From positions 62,001-126,000 of the forward strand of contig NZ_CANLYL010000009.1 of the NCBI RefSeq assembly GCF_947495275.1: DNA of 64,000 bases, given 5' to 3'. Made by a program: the position numbers and the translations under genes. Positions 27,594-37,576 of the stretch are shown one piece after another. The notes under the pieces are model-generated. The model searched no databases and was not told the DNA's origin. It saw only the letters and a program-made list of their open reading frames with translations. The stretch comes from an uncultured Roseobacter sp. (lineage in GTDB: Bacteria; Pseudomonadota; Alphaproteobacteria; Rhodobacterales; Rhodobacteraceae). How positions within the stretch are numbered: position 1 is the first letter of the stretch; every line of letters starts with the position of its first letter.

Positions 27594-28319
27594 ATGTCGA
27601 TCCTGTCAAAACATAAGTTCATCGAAACCAACGCCTCCCTTCTGCTGATCCTCAGCTTTCTGGTGGTCACGATCGGGGGGCTGGTGCAGATCGTACCGCT
27701 CTTCTATCTGGAAAATACCATCGAAAAGGTGGAGGGCATGCGTCCCTATTCCCCTCTCGAACTCACCGGTCGGGACATATACGTCCGCGAAGGCTGCTAC
27801 GTCTGTCATAGCCAGATGATCCGCCCGATGCGCGACGAGGTGGAGCGTTACGGTCACTACTCGCTGGCCGCCGAATCCATGTATGACCACCCGCACCAGT
27901 GGGGCTCGAAACGTACCGGGCCGGATCTGGCGCGTGTCGGCGGGCGGTATTCGGATGACTGGCACCTTGATCACCTGCGTGACCCGCAATCGGTTGTGCC
28001 GGAATCGATCATGCCGAAATACGGGTTCCTGGAGCGCACGCTGCTGGAAAGCGAGCACATCGAGGACCTGCTGAAAACGCACGCGATTGTCGGGGTGCCT
28101 TATACCGATGAGATGATCGAAGCGGCGGCGGCAGATTTCCGGGCGCAGGCTGATCCAGACAGCGACTACGATGATATGCTCGAACGCTATCCCGGTGCGC
28201 AGGTGCGCAACTTCGATGGCCAGCCGGGTATTTCAGAGGCGGATGCGCTGATCGCCTATCTGCAGATGCTGGGCACATTGGTCGATTTCTCGACGTTCAC
28301 CCCAGACGCAAACCGGTAG
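27594..28319 (+). CDS. ccoO: Cytochrome c oxidase cbb3-type, subunit II (CcoO)
   Basis: A 241-residue monoheme cytochrome c subunit. An N-terminal membrane anchor (about 14-36) is followed by the heme site [17 protein letters not shown] (CxxCH, about 66-70). It passes electrons to CcoN on the periplasmic side. It starts 11 bp after ccoN with an AAGGAGGGG site. Confidence 0.95.
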   Translation: MSILSKHKFIETNASLLLILSFLVVTIGGLVQIVPLFYLENTIEKVEGMRPYSPLELTGRDIYVREGCYVCHSQMIRPMRDEVERYGHYSLAAESMYDHPHQWGSKRTGPDLARVGGRYSDDWHLDHLRDPQSVVPESIMPKYGFLERTLLESEHIEDLLKTHAIVGVPYTDEMIEAAAADFRAQADPDSDYDDMLERYPGAQVRNFDGQPGISEADALIAYLQMLGTLVDFSTFTPDANR

Positions 28320-28329
28320 GGAGAGAGAC

Positions 28330-28515
28330 GTGGAAACCTATTCTTTCCTGCGCGAATTCGCGGATAGCTGGATGCTGCTTTTACTGTTTGGCGTCTTTGT
28401 CGGCATGGTGTTCTGGGTCTTCCGCCCGGGCAGCCGCAAAGTTCATCAAGACACCGCCAACATCCCTTTCCGACATGAAGACAGACCGGCCCCAGATCAG
28501 GAGGCACCGAAATGA
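28330..28515 (+). CDS. ccoQ: Cytochrome cbb3 oxidase subunit CcoQ
   Basis: A 61-residue single-helix protein (helix about 13-31, [16 protein letters not shown]) that stabilises the cbb3 complex. It begins with GTG at 28330 and ends in a charged tail. Its stop overlaps the ccoP ATG (ATGA), implying translational coupling. Confidence 0.9.
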   Translation: METYSFLREFADSWMLLLLFGVFVGMVFWVFRPGSRKVHQDTANIPFRHEDRPAPDQEAPK

Positions 28516-29375
28516 GCAAGATACCCCCGAAGCAAGAGGGCGATCCCAATACCACCGGCCATAGTTGGGACGGGATCGAGGAATTCGACAATCCGATGCC
28601 GCGCTGGTGGCTGTGGACATTTTACGCAACCATTCTCTGGGGTGTGATTTACACCATTGCCTATCCCGCGTGGCCGCTTGTGTCCTCGGCGACGGCGGGG
28701 TTGCTGGGCTATTCCACGCGCGCTGAGGTCGCGGCAGAAATCGCCGCGGTAGAAGAAGCCAACGCGGGCATCAATGTGCAACTTGCCTCCACTGAGTTGA
28801 CCGAAATCGCGAGCGATGCCACGCTGAACGGCTACGCGGTTTCAGCAGGTGCCGCAGTTTTCCGGACCTGGTGCGCGCAATGCCACGGTTCCGGCGCAGC
28901 GGGGTTCAAAGGATACCCAAACCTGCTGGATGACGATTGGCTCTGGGGGGGGGATATCGAAGCGATCCACACAACAATTTCGCACGGTATCCGCAATGAA
29001 GAGGATGACGATGCGCGCTATTCAGAGATGCCCGCTTTCGGAGAAATACTGGAGGAAGAGGAAATCGCGCAGGTCGTCAACTATGTGCTTGAGCTGTCAG
29101 GTGCCGAGGCTGATCCAGCTCTGGCTGGCCCGGGCGCGGAGGTTTTTGCTGACAATTGTTCAGCTTGCCATGGTGAAAATGGTATGGGTGACCGCGAACA
29201 GGGTGCCCCGAATCTTTCCGACGCGATTTGGCTTTACGGAGGTGATGCTGAAACGCTGACTGAAACTGTGACCTATAGCCGCTATGGCGTCATGCCACCT
29301 TGGACCCAACGGTTGACCGAGGCACAGATCAGGGCGGTGTCGCTCTACGTGCACCAGTTGGGCGGGGGCGAATAA
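28512..29375 (+). CDS. ccoP: Cytochrome c oxidase cbb3-type, subunit III (CcoP)
   Basis: A 287-residue diheme cytochrome c subunit. The N-terminal half has the helix region [19 protein letters not shown] (about 32-50). Two class I heme domains follow with CAQCH (about 118-122) and CSACH (about 216-220). It receives electrons from soluble or membrane-bound cytochrome c. It overlaps ccoQ by four bases and closes ccoNOQP. Confidence 0.95.
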   Translation: MSKIPPKQEGDPNTTGHSWDGIEEFDNPMPRWWLWTFYATILWGVIYTIAYPAWPLVSSATAGLLGYSTRAEVAAEIAAVEEANAGINVQLASTELTEIASDATLNGYAVSAGAAVFRTWCAQCHGSGAAGFKGYPNLLDDDWLWGGDIEAIHTTISHGIRNEEDDDARYSEMPAFGEILEEEEIAQVVNYVLELSGAEADPALAGPGAEVFADNCSACHGENGMGDREQGAPNLSDAIWLYGGDAETLTETVTYSRYGVMPPWTQRLTEAQIRAVSLYVHQLGGGE

Positions 29376-29446
29376 CTCCGCTGGCTACACTTTTGTGGTA
29401 AGGTGCTGTTGTCCAACAGCGCCGGACCCAACTTGCAAGGACCGCC

Positions 29447-30880
29447 GTGACCGATCAAGCACCGCCTCCCAGCCTCTATGCCGCGCGTGAACCGATTTTC
29501 CCGCGCCGTGTGTCGGGCGCGTTCCGAAATCTCAAATGGGTGATCCTCGCGGTCACACTGGGCATCTATTACCTTGTTCCGTGGATCAGATGGGATAGGG
29601 GCCCGAGCTTGCCGGATCAGGCCGTACTGCTCGATCTGGCCAACCGACGATTCTACTTCTTCTGGATCGAGATCTGGAGCCACGAATTCTATTTTGTCGC
29701 CGGCCTGCTGATCATGGCCGGGTTGGGATTGTTTTTGTTCACCTCGGCACTGGGGCGGGTCTGGTGCGGTTATGCCTGCCCGCAAACTGTTTGGACCGAT
29801 CTCTTCATCCTGGTGGAACGCTGGGTCGAAGGGGATCGCAATGCGCGCCTGAGATTGCACCGGCAAAAGAAAATGGACGCGCGCAAGTTGCGGCTGCGAC
29901 TGACGAAATGGCTGCTGTGGCTGCTGATCGCGGTGGCCACCGGCGGGGCCTGGGTCTTTTATTTTGCCGATGCACCCACGCTGATGGTCGATCTTTTCAC
30001 CGGTCAGGCGCATTCGGTGGCCTATGGCACCGCGGCGTTTCTGACCGCAACAACCTTTGTCTTCGGCGGTTTCATGCGTGAACAAATCTGCATCTATGCC
30101 TGTCCCTGGCCGCGCATTCAGGCCGCCATGATGGACGAAGACACCTTGACCGTGGCTTACCGTGACTGGCGGGGCGAGCCGCGCAAGCACAGTCAGGAAG
30201 CAAAAACCGAGCCGATGGGCGACTGTATTGACTGCATGGCCTGTGTCAACGTGTGCCCCATGGGGATCGACATCCGCGACGGGCAGCAGATGGAGTGCAT
30301 TACCTGCGCGCTCTGCATTGACGCCTGTGATGACGTGATGGAACGCATTGGCAAGCCTCGGGGATTGATTGACTACATTGCGTTGTCGGACGAAACGCTT
30401 GAGCGCGAAGGCAATGCGCCGCGCCCGACCTGGCGGCATATTTTCCGGCCTCGCACCATGCTTTATACCGCCCTTTGGGGTGGGGTTGGTGTGGCTCTGA
30501 TCATCGCGCTCTTTATTCGGGCTGATATTGAAATGACCGTGGCGCCTGTGCGGAATCCAACCTTCGTGACGCTCTCTGACGGCTCGATCCGCAACACCTA
30601 TGACATCCGTTTGCGCAACAAGAACAACGACGAACGCCTGTTCCGCATCTTTGCGCTGGGCGACCCCGCGCTGCGCATCCAGCTTGAAGGGACGCCCTAT
30701 GCTTCGGTGCCCGTCGCGGCAGATACGTCACATCTCCAACGGGTTTACGTGATTGCGCCTCCCGGTTCAGATCCGGCCAATGGCGCGCGTACGGATCTGC
30801 GGTTCTGGGTGGAAGATTTGTCCAATGGTGACCGGGCTTACAGAGACAGCAGCTTTACCGGAAAAGGAGACGTGCAATGA
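29447..30880 (+). CDS. ccoG: Cytochrome cbb3 oxidase accessory protein CcoG
   Basis: A 477-residue polyferredoxin-like membrane protein, a cupric reductase needed for cbb3 assembly. Several helices (about 30-48, 84-103, 158-180, 190-210, 340-358) surround two cluster motifs, CIDCMACVNVCP (about 259-270) and CITCALCIDACD (about 284-295). A C-terminal immunoglobulin-like periplasmic domain ends the protein. It uses a GTG start and lies 71 bp after ccoP; its stop overlaps ccoH. Confidence 0.93.
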   Translation: MTDQAPPPSLYAAREPIFPRRVSGAFRNLKWVILAVTLGIYYLVPWIRWDRGPSLPDQAVLLDLANRRFYFFWIEIWSHEFYFVAGLLIMAGLGLFLFTSALGRVWCGYACPQTVWTDLFILVERWVEGDRNARLRLHRQKKMDARKLRLRLTKWLLWLLIAVATGGAWVFYFADAPTLMVDLFTGQAHSVAYGTAAFLTATTFVFGGFMREQICIYACPWPRIQAAMMDEDTLTVAYRDWRGEPRKHSQEAKTEPMGDCIDCMACVNVCPMGIDIRDGQQMECITCALCIDACDDVMERIGKPRGLIDYIALSDETLEREGNAPRPTWRHIFRPRTMLYTALWGGVGVALIIALFIRADIEMTVAPVRNPTFVTLSDGSIRNTYDIRLRNKNNDERLFRIFALGDPALRIQLEGTPYASVPVAADTSHLQRVYVIAPPGSDPANGARTDLRFWVEDLSNGDRAYRDSSFTGKGDVQ

Positions 30881-31350
30881 CACCCGCAACAAAACGGCTG
30901 ACGGGCCGCCACGTCGCCATCATTTTTGTGTCCGGATTTGCAATCATTATCGGTGTCAATTTGCTGTTGGCCTATAGCGCGATTGCCACCTTTCCCGGGT
31001 TGGAAGTCAAGAATTCATACGTGGCCAGCCAGCAATTTGATCGCGATCGCGATGCGCAGACAAAACTTGGGTGGTCGGTTGCCCTAAAAGCTGAGGAAAC
31101 CGATGTCATACTGTCGATCACCGATGAAAAGGGTGATCCGATCAAGGTCAAGTCCCTGGAAACAACACTGGGTCGAGCGACACATGTGCGTGATGATCAA
31201 AAACCGGCCTTTGTTTTTGACGGGCGGAATTATGTAGCTTCGGTAACGCTGGCGGAGGGCAATTGGAACCTTCGGATGGTGGCGATTGCTGACGATGGCA
31301 CAGCCTTTCGGCAACGTGTGCCTCTGCATGTGCCCAAGGCGGACAAGTGA
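30877..31350 (+). CDS. ccoH: CcoH/FixH family cbb3 assembly protein
   Basis: A 157-residue FixH-type protein with one N-terminal helix (about 11-33) and a periplasmic domain starting with the conserved VKNSYVASQQFDRDR region. It is needed for cbb3 assembly alongside CcoG, CcoI and CcoS. The gene overlaps both neighbours by four bases (ATGA with ccoG, GTGA with ccoI), consistent with one translationally coupled operon. Confidence 0.92.
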   Translation: MTPATKRLTGRHVAIIFVSGFAIIIGVNLLLAYSAIATFPGLEVKNSYVASQQFDRDRDAQTKLGWSVALKAEETDVILSITDEKGDPIKVKSLETTLGRATHVRDDQKPAFVFDGRNYVASVTLAEGNWNLRMVAIADDGTAFRQRVPLHVPKADK

Positions 31351-33536
31351 CGAGCGTTCAGACGAATACGCCGGTCGCTTGTCCGGGGTGTGTGGCGATG
31401 CCTCCGCGAGAGATGGAACTGCCTGCCCAGGATGCAAAGCTGGTTCTGTCATTGCCGACAATCCATTGTCAGAACTGTATCGCTTCGGTTGAAAGAGCGC
31501 TGAGCGCGCATGCAAAGGTTCGGTCCGCGCGGGTAAATCTGACGCTCAAACGCGCGCTGATTGATGCCGAACCTGATGTCACGGCGCCGGAGTTGATTGC
31601 GCTTTTGGACGCCTCCGGATTTGAAGCCTACGAGCTTGATCCCAACGCGCTGAATGAAACCGCCACGAATACGGCGGGCCGTGATTTGTTGATGCGCTTG
31701 GCCGTCGCGGGCTTTGCTTCCATGAACGTCATGCTTTTGTCCGTCGCGGTGTGGTCCGGAGCGGCCGATGCCACACGCGATCTGTTTCACTGGGTCTCTG
31801 CCGCCATCGCACTGCCTGCAATTGCCTTTTCCGCACAGCCATTTTTTCGCAATGCATGGAGCGCTCTGCGCGCGGGTCGATTGAACATGGATGTCCCGAT
31901 CAGTCTTGCCATCCTTCTGGCTTTGGCGACCTCTCTTTGGGAGACGTGGCTTTCGGGACATCACGCCTATTTTGATGCGGCTCTCACGCTTACTTTCTTC
32001 CTGCTAGCAGGGCGTTGGTTGGATGCGCGGGCGCGTTCCGCTGCCCGCTCAGCTGCCGAAGAGCTTACGGCGCTTGAAGTGCCGCGTGCATGGAAAATCG
32101 AAGGTGGCAAACCCGTTGAAGTGCCCGTTGCAACCTTGTGCGTGGGCGATCACGTGTTGGTGCATCCCGGCGCGCGCGCGCCGGCAGACGGCATAGTCCT
32201 CGAAGGGCACTCTGAAGTAGACAGATCCATGTTGACCGGTGAAACAGTGCCAGTGCCCAGACGACCCGGTGACGAGATGGGCGCAGGGGAAGTCAACCTG
32301 ACAGGCCTTTTGGTCCTGCGCGCCACGGCGGTCGGTCAAGACACCTCGTTGCAACGGATGGCGGCATTGGTGGCCATCGCCGAAGGGGGGCGGTCTCGAT
32401 ACACCTCTCTTGCGGACCGCGCTGCGAAACTCTACGCGCCGGGGGTGCACATTCTGTCAGCTCTGGCCTTCCTCGGCTGGTTGATCTGGTCGGGAGATCT
32501 TCGCGTTTCGCTGAACATCGCCGCTGCGGTTCTGATTATTACATGCCCCTGTGCCCTCGGGCTTGCTGTGCCGGCTGTCACAACAGCGGCTTCCGGGCGG
32601 CTTTTTGGCAAGGGCCTTCTTATCAAGAATGCCACCGCTCTGGAACGGCTGGCAGAAGTCGACACAGTCGTTTTTGACAAAACCGGTACTTTGACAACCG
32701 GTCACCCGGCGCTGATGAACTGGGGTGACCTGACCGTTTGCCAGCAAAGGCTGGTCTATGCTTTGGCGCGCGGATCAGAGCATCCTCTGTCGCGGGCGAT
32801 TGTTGACGCGGCTGAGAGGGCGAAACTTGAGCCAGCGCCGGTAGGTGACCTCCGCGAGCTGCCGGGCTTTGGCACCTCGGCGACGATGAATGGCAGGTTG
32901 TCGAAACTTGGTCGCCTGGAATGGGTTGGAGCCGTTTCAGATTTTGACGGGCTTTGCGCGGCATTTGACTGCGGTGACGGACGCCCTTTTGTGTTGAAAT
33001 TCGAAGATAGCGAACGGCCCGCTGCGAGACCCTCGATCAAAGGTCTCAGTGACATGGGGATTAATGTTATCCTGTTGTCTGGTGATCGAACTCCCGTCGT
33101 CAAAAGCTTCGCCCGGAATATGAATATTTCCGATTGGCAAGCCGAGCTGTTACCGGTCGACAAGGAAGGTTTGGTGCGCGCCATGGGTGAAAATGGCCGA
33201 AAAGTCCTGATGGTCGGAGATGGCTTGAATGATACGGCGGCATTAGCGGCGGCTCACGTCTCGATCAGCCCGGCCCAGGCTCTGGATGCAGCGCGGGCTG
33301 CATCCGATATTGTTTTGCTGGGCAATGACCTCGCACCCATTGCAGAAGCCGTGTCGGTTGCGCAAAATGCAACCCAGCGCATAAAGGAGAACTTCCGGAT
33401 CGCGACGCTGTACAATGTCATTGCGATACCCCTTGCAGTCGCGGGAATGGCGACACCGCTGATTGCGGCACTGGCCATGTCCGCGTCCTCCATTTCGGTT
33501 TCACTGAACGCATTGCGTGTCAGGGGGCGCAGATGA
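31347..33536 (+). CDS. ccoI: Copper-transporting P-type ATPase for cbb3 assembly (CcoI)
   Basis: A 729-residue P1B-type ATPase supplying copper for the CuB site. A metal-binding domain with CQNC (41-44) is preceded by another pair, C12 and C15. The membrane metal site is CPC in ITCPCALG, the phosphorylation site is DKTGT, and the hinge motif is GDGLND. The start is GTG at 31347, overlapping the ccoH stop, and the last bases overlap ccoS. CcoI is likely rather than general CopA because of its place in the ccoGHIS cluster. Confidence 0.94.
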   Translation: MTSVQTNTPVACPGCVAMPPREMELPAQDAKLVLSLPTIHCQNCIASVERALSAHAKVRSARVNLTLKRALIDAEPDVTAPELIALLDASGFEAYELDPNALNETATNTAGRDLLMRLAVAGFASMNVMLLSVAVWSGAADATRDLFHWVSAAIALPAIAFSAQPFFRNAWSALRAGRLNMDVPISLAILLALATSLWETWLSGHHAYFDAALTLTFFLLAGRWLDARARSAARSAAEELTALEVPRAWKIEGGKPVEVPVATLCVGDHVLVHPGARAPADGIVLEGHSEVDRSMLTGETVPVPRRPGDEMGAGEVNLTGLLVLRATAVGQDTSLQRMAALVAIAEGGRSRYTSLADRAAKLYAPGVHILSALAFLGWLIWSGDLRVSLNIAAAVLIITCPCALGLAVPAVTTAASGRLFGKGLLIKNATALERLAEVDTVVFDKTGTLTTGHPALMNWGDLTVCQQRLVYALARGSEHPLSRAIVDAAERAKLEPAPVGDLRELPGFGTSATMNGRLSKLGRLEWVGAVSDFDGLCAAFDCGDGRPFVLKFEDSERPAARPSIKGLSDMGINVILLSGDRTPVVKSFARNMNISDWQAELLPVDKEGLVRAMGENGRKVLMVGDGLNDTAALAAAHVSISPAQALDAARAASDIVLLGNDLAPIAEAVSVAQNATQRIKENFRIATLYNVIAIPLAVAGMATPLIAALAMSASSISVSLNALRVRGRR

Positions 33537-33691
33537 ATGTGCTGGCGTATTTGATCCCGATCTCGCTTTTTCTCGGCGGGATCGGATTGCTAGCGTTCAT
33601 CTACACCTTGAGAAGCCGCCAATATGACGATCCTGACGGTGACAGTCGGCGGATTCTGAGCGACACTTGGGATGATCGTCCCAAGCAGTAA
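33533..33691 (+). CDS. ccoS: cbb3-type oxidase assembly protein CcoS
   Basis: A 52-residue protein beginning MNVLAYLIPISLFLGG, with one helix (about 3-24) and an acidic, DDPDGD-containing tail. Size and the Asp-rich region after the helix match CcoS, required for cofactor insertion into cbb3. Its ATG overlaps the ccoI stop (ATGA). It closes ccoGHIS, only 8 bp from the convergent carboxypeptidase gene, and I see no terminator there. Confidence 0.9.
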   Translation: MNVLAYLIPISLFLGGIGLLAFIYTLRSRQYDDPDGDSRRILSDTWDDRPKQ

Positions 33692-33699
33692 GGGCTGTT

Positions 33700-35154
33700 T
33701 CAGGATGGCCCGACCATCAGACAACTGATATTCCGTGCAGCCAGGCGACGGCAGGCGAGATCTGCACTGTCGCGCGTCATACCCAGGAAATTGGCATCGA
33801 AGCCTGTCGGTTTTTTAACGACCTTGCGCAGCGTACCATCCAGCGTGGCCATTTCAGCGAGCGCCGTGGTGACCAATGCACGTTCGGCCTTGTAGCGACT
33901 TGGGTATCGCCCAACGTTCACGCCCCACTGATGCCCTCCAGATGTAGACATCCGTGTAACGACTTCGTTCTCCTCGATCGGTGCCGGCTGAACAACTCCC
34001 AGCAGGCTGGCTGGTCGCATGACCGGGCGGGGCGTTACCGCAGCCAGGCTGTTGTTGGGCACCTGCGTTGGTGCAGGGGTTGCCTCAATCGGTGTTTTTT
34101 GTGCTTCAATCAGGGCCGAAGTAATGTCGGCGGAAAGAACACCGCTTGTGCTTGCCTGAGAAGCCGCGGGCGTTTCGACAGCAGCAAGTGCGTTTTCCGG
34201 TATTGTGGTCGCATCAACCGGGCGGAGCCTTGGTCGTTTGCTGATTTTTGTAAGGCCGCTGACGCGCACTGTTTTGCCAGCGCCACCACCGGTATAGACG
34301 GGCCGGGAGGGTTTTTTCAAAGTGGCGCGTGTGGGCGAGCGTTTGAAACCCATGTCCAACAACTCTGCCACACGGGCGTTCCGCGCGCTTGTGGAGGTGC
34401 CGCCAAACACAGTCGCGATAACCCTTTCGCTGCCGCGCTCCGCGGAGGCGACCAGATTGAAACCGGCGGCGCGCGTGTATCCTGTCTTGATTCCATCAGC
34501 GCCACGATATGCCGCCAAAAGGCGGCGGTTCGTATTGGCCACTTCACGAACCCCGGCATTTGTCGAGCGACGAGAAAAGAGGTTGTAATACTCTGGGTAG
34601 TCGTAAAGCACATGACGGCCCAGAATGGACATGTCTCGCGCGGTGGACAGGTGGCCCTTTTCCGTCAAACCATGGGCATTTCGGAATGTTGTACGGCTCA
34701 TACCCAGCGCTTTCGCTGTGCGGTTCATACGGCGTGCAAAAGCAGCTTCCGAGCCTTCCAACGCCTCGCCAATGGCCGTTGCGGCGTCATTGGCCGATTT
34801 CACAGCAGCGGCGCGGATCAGATAGCGAAAGGCAATACGCTGACCTGATTTCAGCCCGAGTTTCGATGGGGGCTCCGAGGCGGCGTGGCGTGAGATTTTC
34901 ACCTTGGTATCCAAGGAAATTTCGCCGCGTTCCACAGCTTCGAAAGCGACGTAAAGCGTCATCATCTTCGTCAATGAAGCTGGATGCAGGCGCGTATCGG
35001 CATTTCGCGAATGCAGAACCTTGCCCGTTCGGGCGTCCATGACAAGCGCTGCATAAGGAGCAGCGGCGGCACTCAGTGGCAGAACCACCAGCATCCAGAA
35101 AGCTGCAAGGAGAAATAGCCCGTAACGGGCCGGCACTGCGCGCCGAACCTTCAT
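33700..35154 (-). CDS. D-alanyl-D-alanine carboxypeptidase with SPOR domain
   Basis: A 484-residue penicillin-binding protein of the DacA/peptidase S11 class that trims the peptidoglycan pentapeptide. It has a signal peptide (about 1-32), the active-site serine in SLTK (60-63), SAN (121-123) and KTG (224-226). A Pro/Thr/Ala-rich linker (about 275-395) is followed by a C-terminal SPOR domain (about 405-484) that binds denuded glycan, probably at the division septum. It is convergent with ccoS. Confidence 0.92.
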   Translation of the reverse strand: MKVRRAVPARYGLFLLAAFWMLVVLPLSAAAAPYAALVMDARTGKVLHSRNADTRLHPASLTKMMTLYVAFEAVERGEISLDTKVKISRHAASEPPSKLGLKSGQRIAFRYLIRAAAVKSANDAATAIGEALEGSEAAFARRMNRTAKALGMSRTTFRNAHGLTEKGHLSTARDMSILGRHVLYDYPEYYNLFSRRSTNAGVREVANTNRRLLAAYRGADGIKTGYTRAAGFNLVASAERGSERVIATVFGGTSTSARNARVAELLDMGFKRSPTRATLKKPSRPVYTGGGAGKTVRVSGLTKISKRPRLRPVDATTIPENALAAVETPAASQASTSGVLSADITSALIEAQKTPIEATPAPTQVPNNSLAAVTPRPVMRPASLLGVVQPAPIEENEVVTRMSTSGGHQWGVNVGRYPSRYKAERALVTTALAEMATLDGTLRKVVKKPTGFDANFLGMTRDSADLACRRLAARNISCLMVGPS

Positions 35155-35405
35155 GATAACCTGCCTTTTTTCTGCCTCATGCCGCCGATTTGTCCGACTG
35201 GCTGTTTTATGTGTGGGAGACTACCACAGCATTAGGTTTCAATAAAGTCTTTGTTTTAAAGTATTTGCGTTAACTTTCGATGAAGCCTGACCCACATCTT
35301 GCGGATGCGCCCCGCAATAGGCCCATAAAATCGATTTTGTCAGAAATGTGGCAGTTGCCCCGGCGGTGAACTTCATCTTGGGTGGCCTGTTTCAGAGAGA
35401 GATTC

Positions 35406-36113
35406 TCAGGAGTTTTCGATGTTTTCGATGAGTTGGGCGAAGTGCCCGAGGTCGGGCAGCGACCGATACCGTTCATCGTCTTGCGGTGGTGCTGCTTTTT
35501 CCAGTTCCCATTCATGTCCATGGGGCACGAAAACGCCCCAGCCACCAGCGTCTATCATGGGAAGGACATCAGACTTCATGGAGTTTCCAACCATGAGACC
35601 CCGGTTGGTTCCGTCCCCATGTTGTTTGAATATGTCATGATAGATTTGGGGGTTTTTGTCCGAGACGATCTCAACGGCATCAAAGTAATCCCCAAGCCCC
35701 GATTGCGCCAGTTTGCGCTCCTGATCCAGCAAATCCCCCTTTGTGATCAGAAGTATCCTGTGGGTCTGGCAAACCGTTTCAACGGCTTCCCGCGCATGTG
35801 GCAGAAGATCAACAGGATGGCGCAGCATCTCCCGCCCGGCCTCCATGATCTCGGCAATGACCTTTGTGGCCACCCTGCCGTCCGTCACGTCGATTGCGGT
35901 TTCAATCATGGACAGGGTAAACCCTTTGACCCCGAACCCATAATGCCCAAGGTTCCGTTTTTCCGCGGCAAGTAGTCGTGACATGAGCGTCTGATGATCG
36001 GTGAACTCCGCCAATAGGTCCGCAAAATGGGCCTGCGTCATTTGAAAGATGCGTTCATTGTGCCAGAGCGTATCGTCTGCATCGAAGGCTACTGTGGTGA
36101 GTGTCTTAACCAT
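35406..36113 (-). CDS. HAD superfamily hydrolase
   Basis: A 235-residue haloacid-dehalogenase-fold hydrolase, likely a small-molecule phosphatase. Motif I is FDADDTLWHN (nucleophile Asp plus general-acid Asp), motif II is the Thr in LLITKGD, and motif III/IV lies around VGNSMKSDVLPMIDAGG. A helical cap domain sits between motifs I and II. I start at ATG 36113; an upstream in-frame start at 36164 adds 17 residues before motif I without support. It is divergent from clpS. Substrate unknown. Confidence 0.85.
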   Translation of the reverse strand: MVKTLTTVAFDADDTLWHNERIFQMTQAHFADLLAEFTDHQTLMSRLLAAEKRNLGHYGFGVKGFTLSMIETAIDVTDGRVATKVIAEIMEAGREMLRHPVDLLPHAREAVETVCQTHRILLITKGDLLDQERKLAQSGLGDYFDAVEIVSDKNPQIYHDIFKQHGDGTNRGLMVGNSMKSDVLPMIDAGGWGVFVPHGHEWELEKAAPPQDDERYRSLPDLGHFAQLIENIENS

Positions 36114-36200
36114 GTCGCCCGACCCCTTTCCTAAATGCTCAGACAGTTTATATAGAGCGTTCAACGACTCACCATGGCCAAAAGCAGATCAGGAGCAGAA

Positions 36201-36542
36201 ATGCACCGCGACGCATTCATCATGGCAGGCCGTTCAGAAGATGATGGTGACACCTCTGTTCTGACCGCGACCAAGCCCAAGACCAAGCGCCCGCCGCTTT
36301 ACAAAGTCTTGTTGCTTAACGACGACTTCACGCCGATGGAGTTCGTCGTGCATGTTCTTGAGCGGTTTTTTGGTCTCAACCACGCACAGGCTTTTGAAAT
36401 CATGCTGACGGTGCATAAAAAAGGCGTTGCCGTGGTGGGTGTCTTTAGCCATGAAATTGCAGAGACGAAGGTCGCGCAGGTCATGGATTTTGCGCGTCGG
36501 CATCAGCACCCTTTGCAATGCACAATGGAAAAAGAAGAATAG
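36201..36542 (+). CDS. clpS: ATP-dependent Clp protease adaptor ClpS
   Basis: A 113-residue N-degron adaptor that delivers substrates to ClpAP. The conserved core is [23 protein letters not shown], with the [10 protein letters not shown] binding-pocket motif, then the [10 protein letters not shown] segment. The ATG at 36201 has AGGAG five bases upstream. A longer form would start at 36174, a shorter one at 36222. It is followed 4 bp later by a methyltransferase gene. Confidence 0.92.
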   Translation: MHRDAFIMAGRSEDDGDTSVLTATKPKTKRPPLYKVLLLNDDFTPMEFVVHVLERFFGLNHAQAFEIMLTVHKKGVAVVGVFSHEIAETKVAQVMDFARRHQHPLQCTMEKEE

Positions 36543-36546
36543 CATC

Positions 36547-37539
36547 GTGATCGATGCCCGACTGCAATTGGCCCTCAAAGGGGGCGGCTTGGCGTGGCCG
36601 AATGAGGGCCGTATCGCCGTCGTTCAGCCCCGAGCGGATGCGATTCTCTCTGGTGTGCCAATAGATCGTATCGAGATAATCGAGGGCTTCAGACCCACTT
36701 ATGATGCATGGACTGCGCGGGGATATCGCTGTTCAGTTCAATTGGAGGGGCGTTATTCGGCTGCTCTGGTTTGCTTGCCGCGCGCGAAATCCGAAGCGCG
36801 TGCTTTGATAGCCAGTGCCATGTCGCGCACCGATGGTCCGATTGTCGTCGATGGTCAAAAGACGGATGGTGTCGATAGTATTCTCAAGGACCTACGCAAG
36901 CGGGCGGGCGTAAGCAATCCCATCTCCAAGGCACATGGCAAACTGTTCTGGACGGCCAACCCGGAGCCTGAAGCGTTTCGGGATTGGGAGGCTGGGCCTG
37001 CGTTGACGACGGGTGGTTTCTGGACGGCGCCTGGGGTCTTTTCCGCCGATGCCGTGGACCCTGCATCCGCGTTGCTGGCGTCTGCTTTGCCAGAAGACAT
37101 GGGCAAACGCGTTGCCGATCTGGGGGCTGGCTGGGGGTATTTATCGGCGCATATCCTGACCCGACCAACGGTCGAGCACGTGCACCTGGTCGAGGCAGGT
37201 CATATTGCCTTGGAGTGCGCGCGGCACAATGTAACTGACGCGCGCGCGTCTTTTCATTGGGAGGATGCGACCCATTGGGCGCCGGAAACCAAGATGGATA
37301 CGGTGGTCATGAACCCGCCCTTTCATACGGGTCGGGCCGCAGACCCGGCTCTCGGTCAAGCCTTCGTCCAGTCCGCTGCCAGACTTCTCCACCCTCGGGG
37401 GCATCTTTGGATGGTGGCAAACCGCCATCTGCCCTATGAGACCACCTTGCAAAAGTGTTTTGCACAGGTCACAGAATCCGGAGCGGATACACGCTTCAAA
37501 CTGTTTCATGCAAGCAGACCACTTCGCAAGAGAACGTGA
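36547..37539 (+). CDS. Class I SAM-dependent methyltransferase, RsmC/RlmG-like
   Basis: A 330-residue predicted RNA guanine-N2 methyltransferase. The N-terminal half resembles the degenerate domain of RsmC. The C-terminal half has the SAM loop DLGAGWGY (191-198) and the catalytic NPPFH motif (256-260). A GTG at 36547, four bases after the clpS stop, is the likely start; the frame is open further upstream but overlaps clpS. Whether it modifies 16S G1207 or another base is not decidable here. Confidence 0.8.
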   Translation: MIDARLQLALKGGGLAWPNEGRIAVVQPRADAILSGVPIDRIEIIEGFRPTYDAWTARGYRCSVQLEGRYSAALVCLPRAKSEARALIASAMSRTDGPIVVDGQKTDGVDSILKDLRKRAGVSNPISKAHGKLFWTANPEPEAFRDWEAGPALTTGGFWTAPGVFSADAVDPASALLASALPEDMGKRVADLGAGWGYLSAHILTRPTVEHVHLVEAGHIALECARHNVTDARASFHWEDATHWAPETKMDTVVMNPPFHTGRAADPALGQAFVQSAARLLHPRGHLWMVANRHLPYETTLQKCFAQVTESGADTRFKLFHASRPLRKRT

Positions 37540-37576
37540 ACCGGTTTAGACTGGGTTACCGTGAGAAAGGGATTCC

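Noticed and set aside
29345-30439. 364-codon minus-strand frame opposite ccoG
   Set aside because: Antisense shadow of ccoG, no ribosome site or family resemblance.
33931-34848. 305-codon plus-strand frame opposite the D-Ala-D-Ala carboxypeptidase
   Set aside because: Antisense to a gene with all penicillin-binding motifs; composition is Cys/Arg-rich and unlike a protein.
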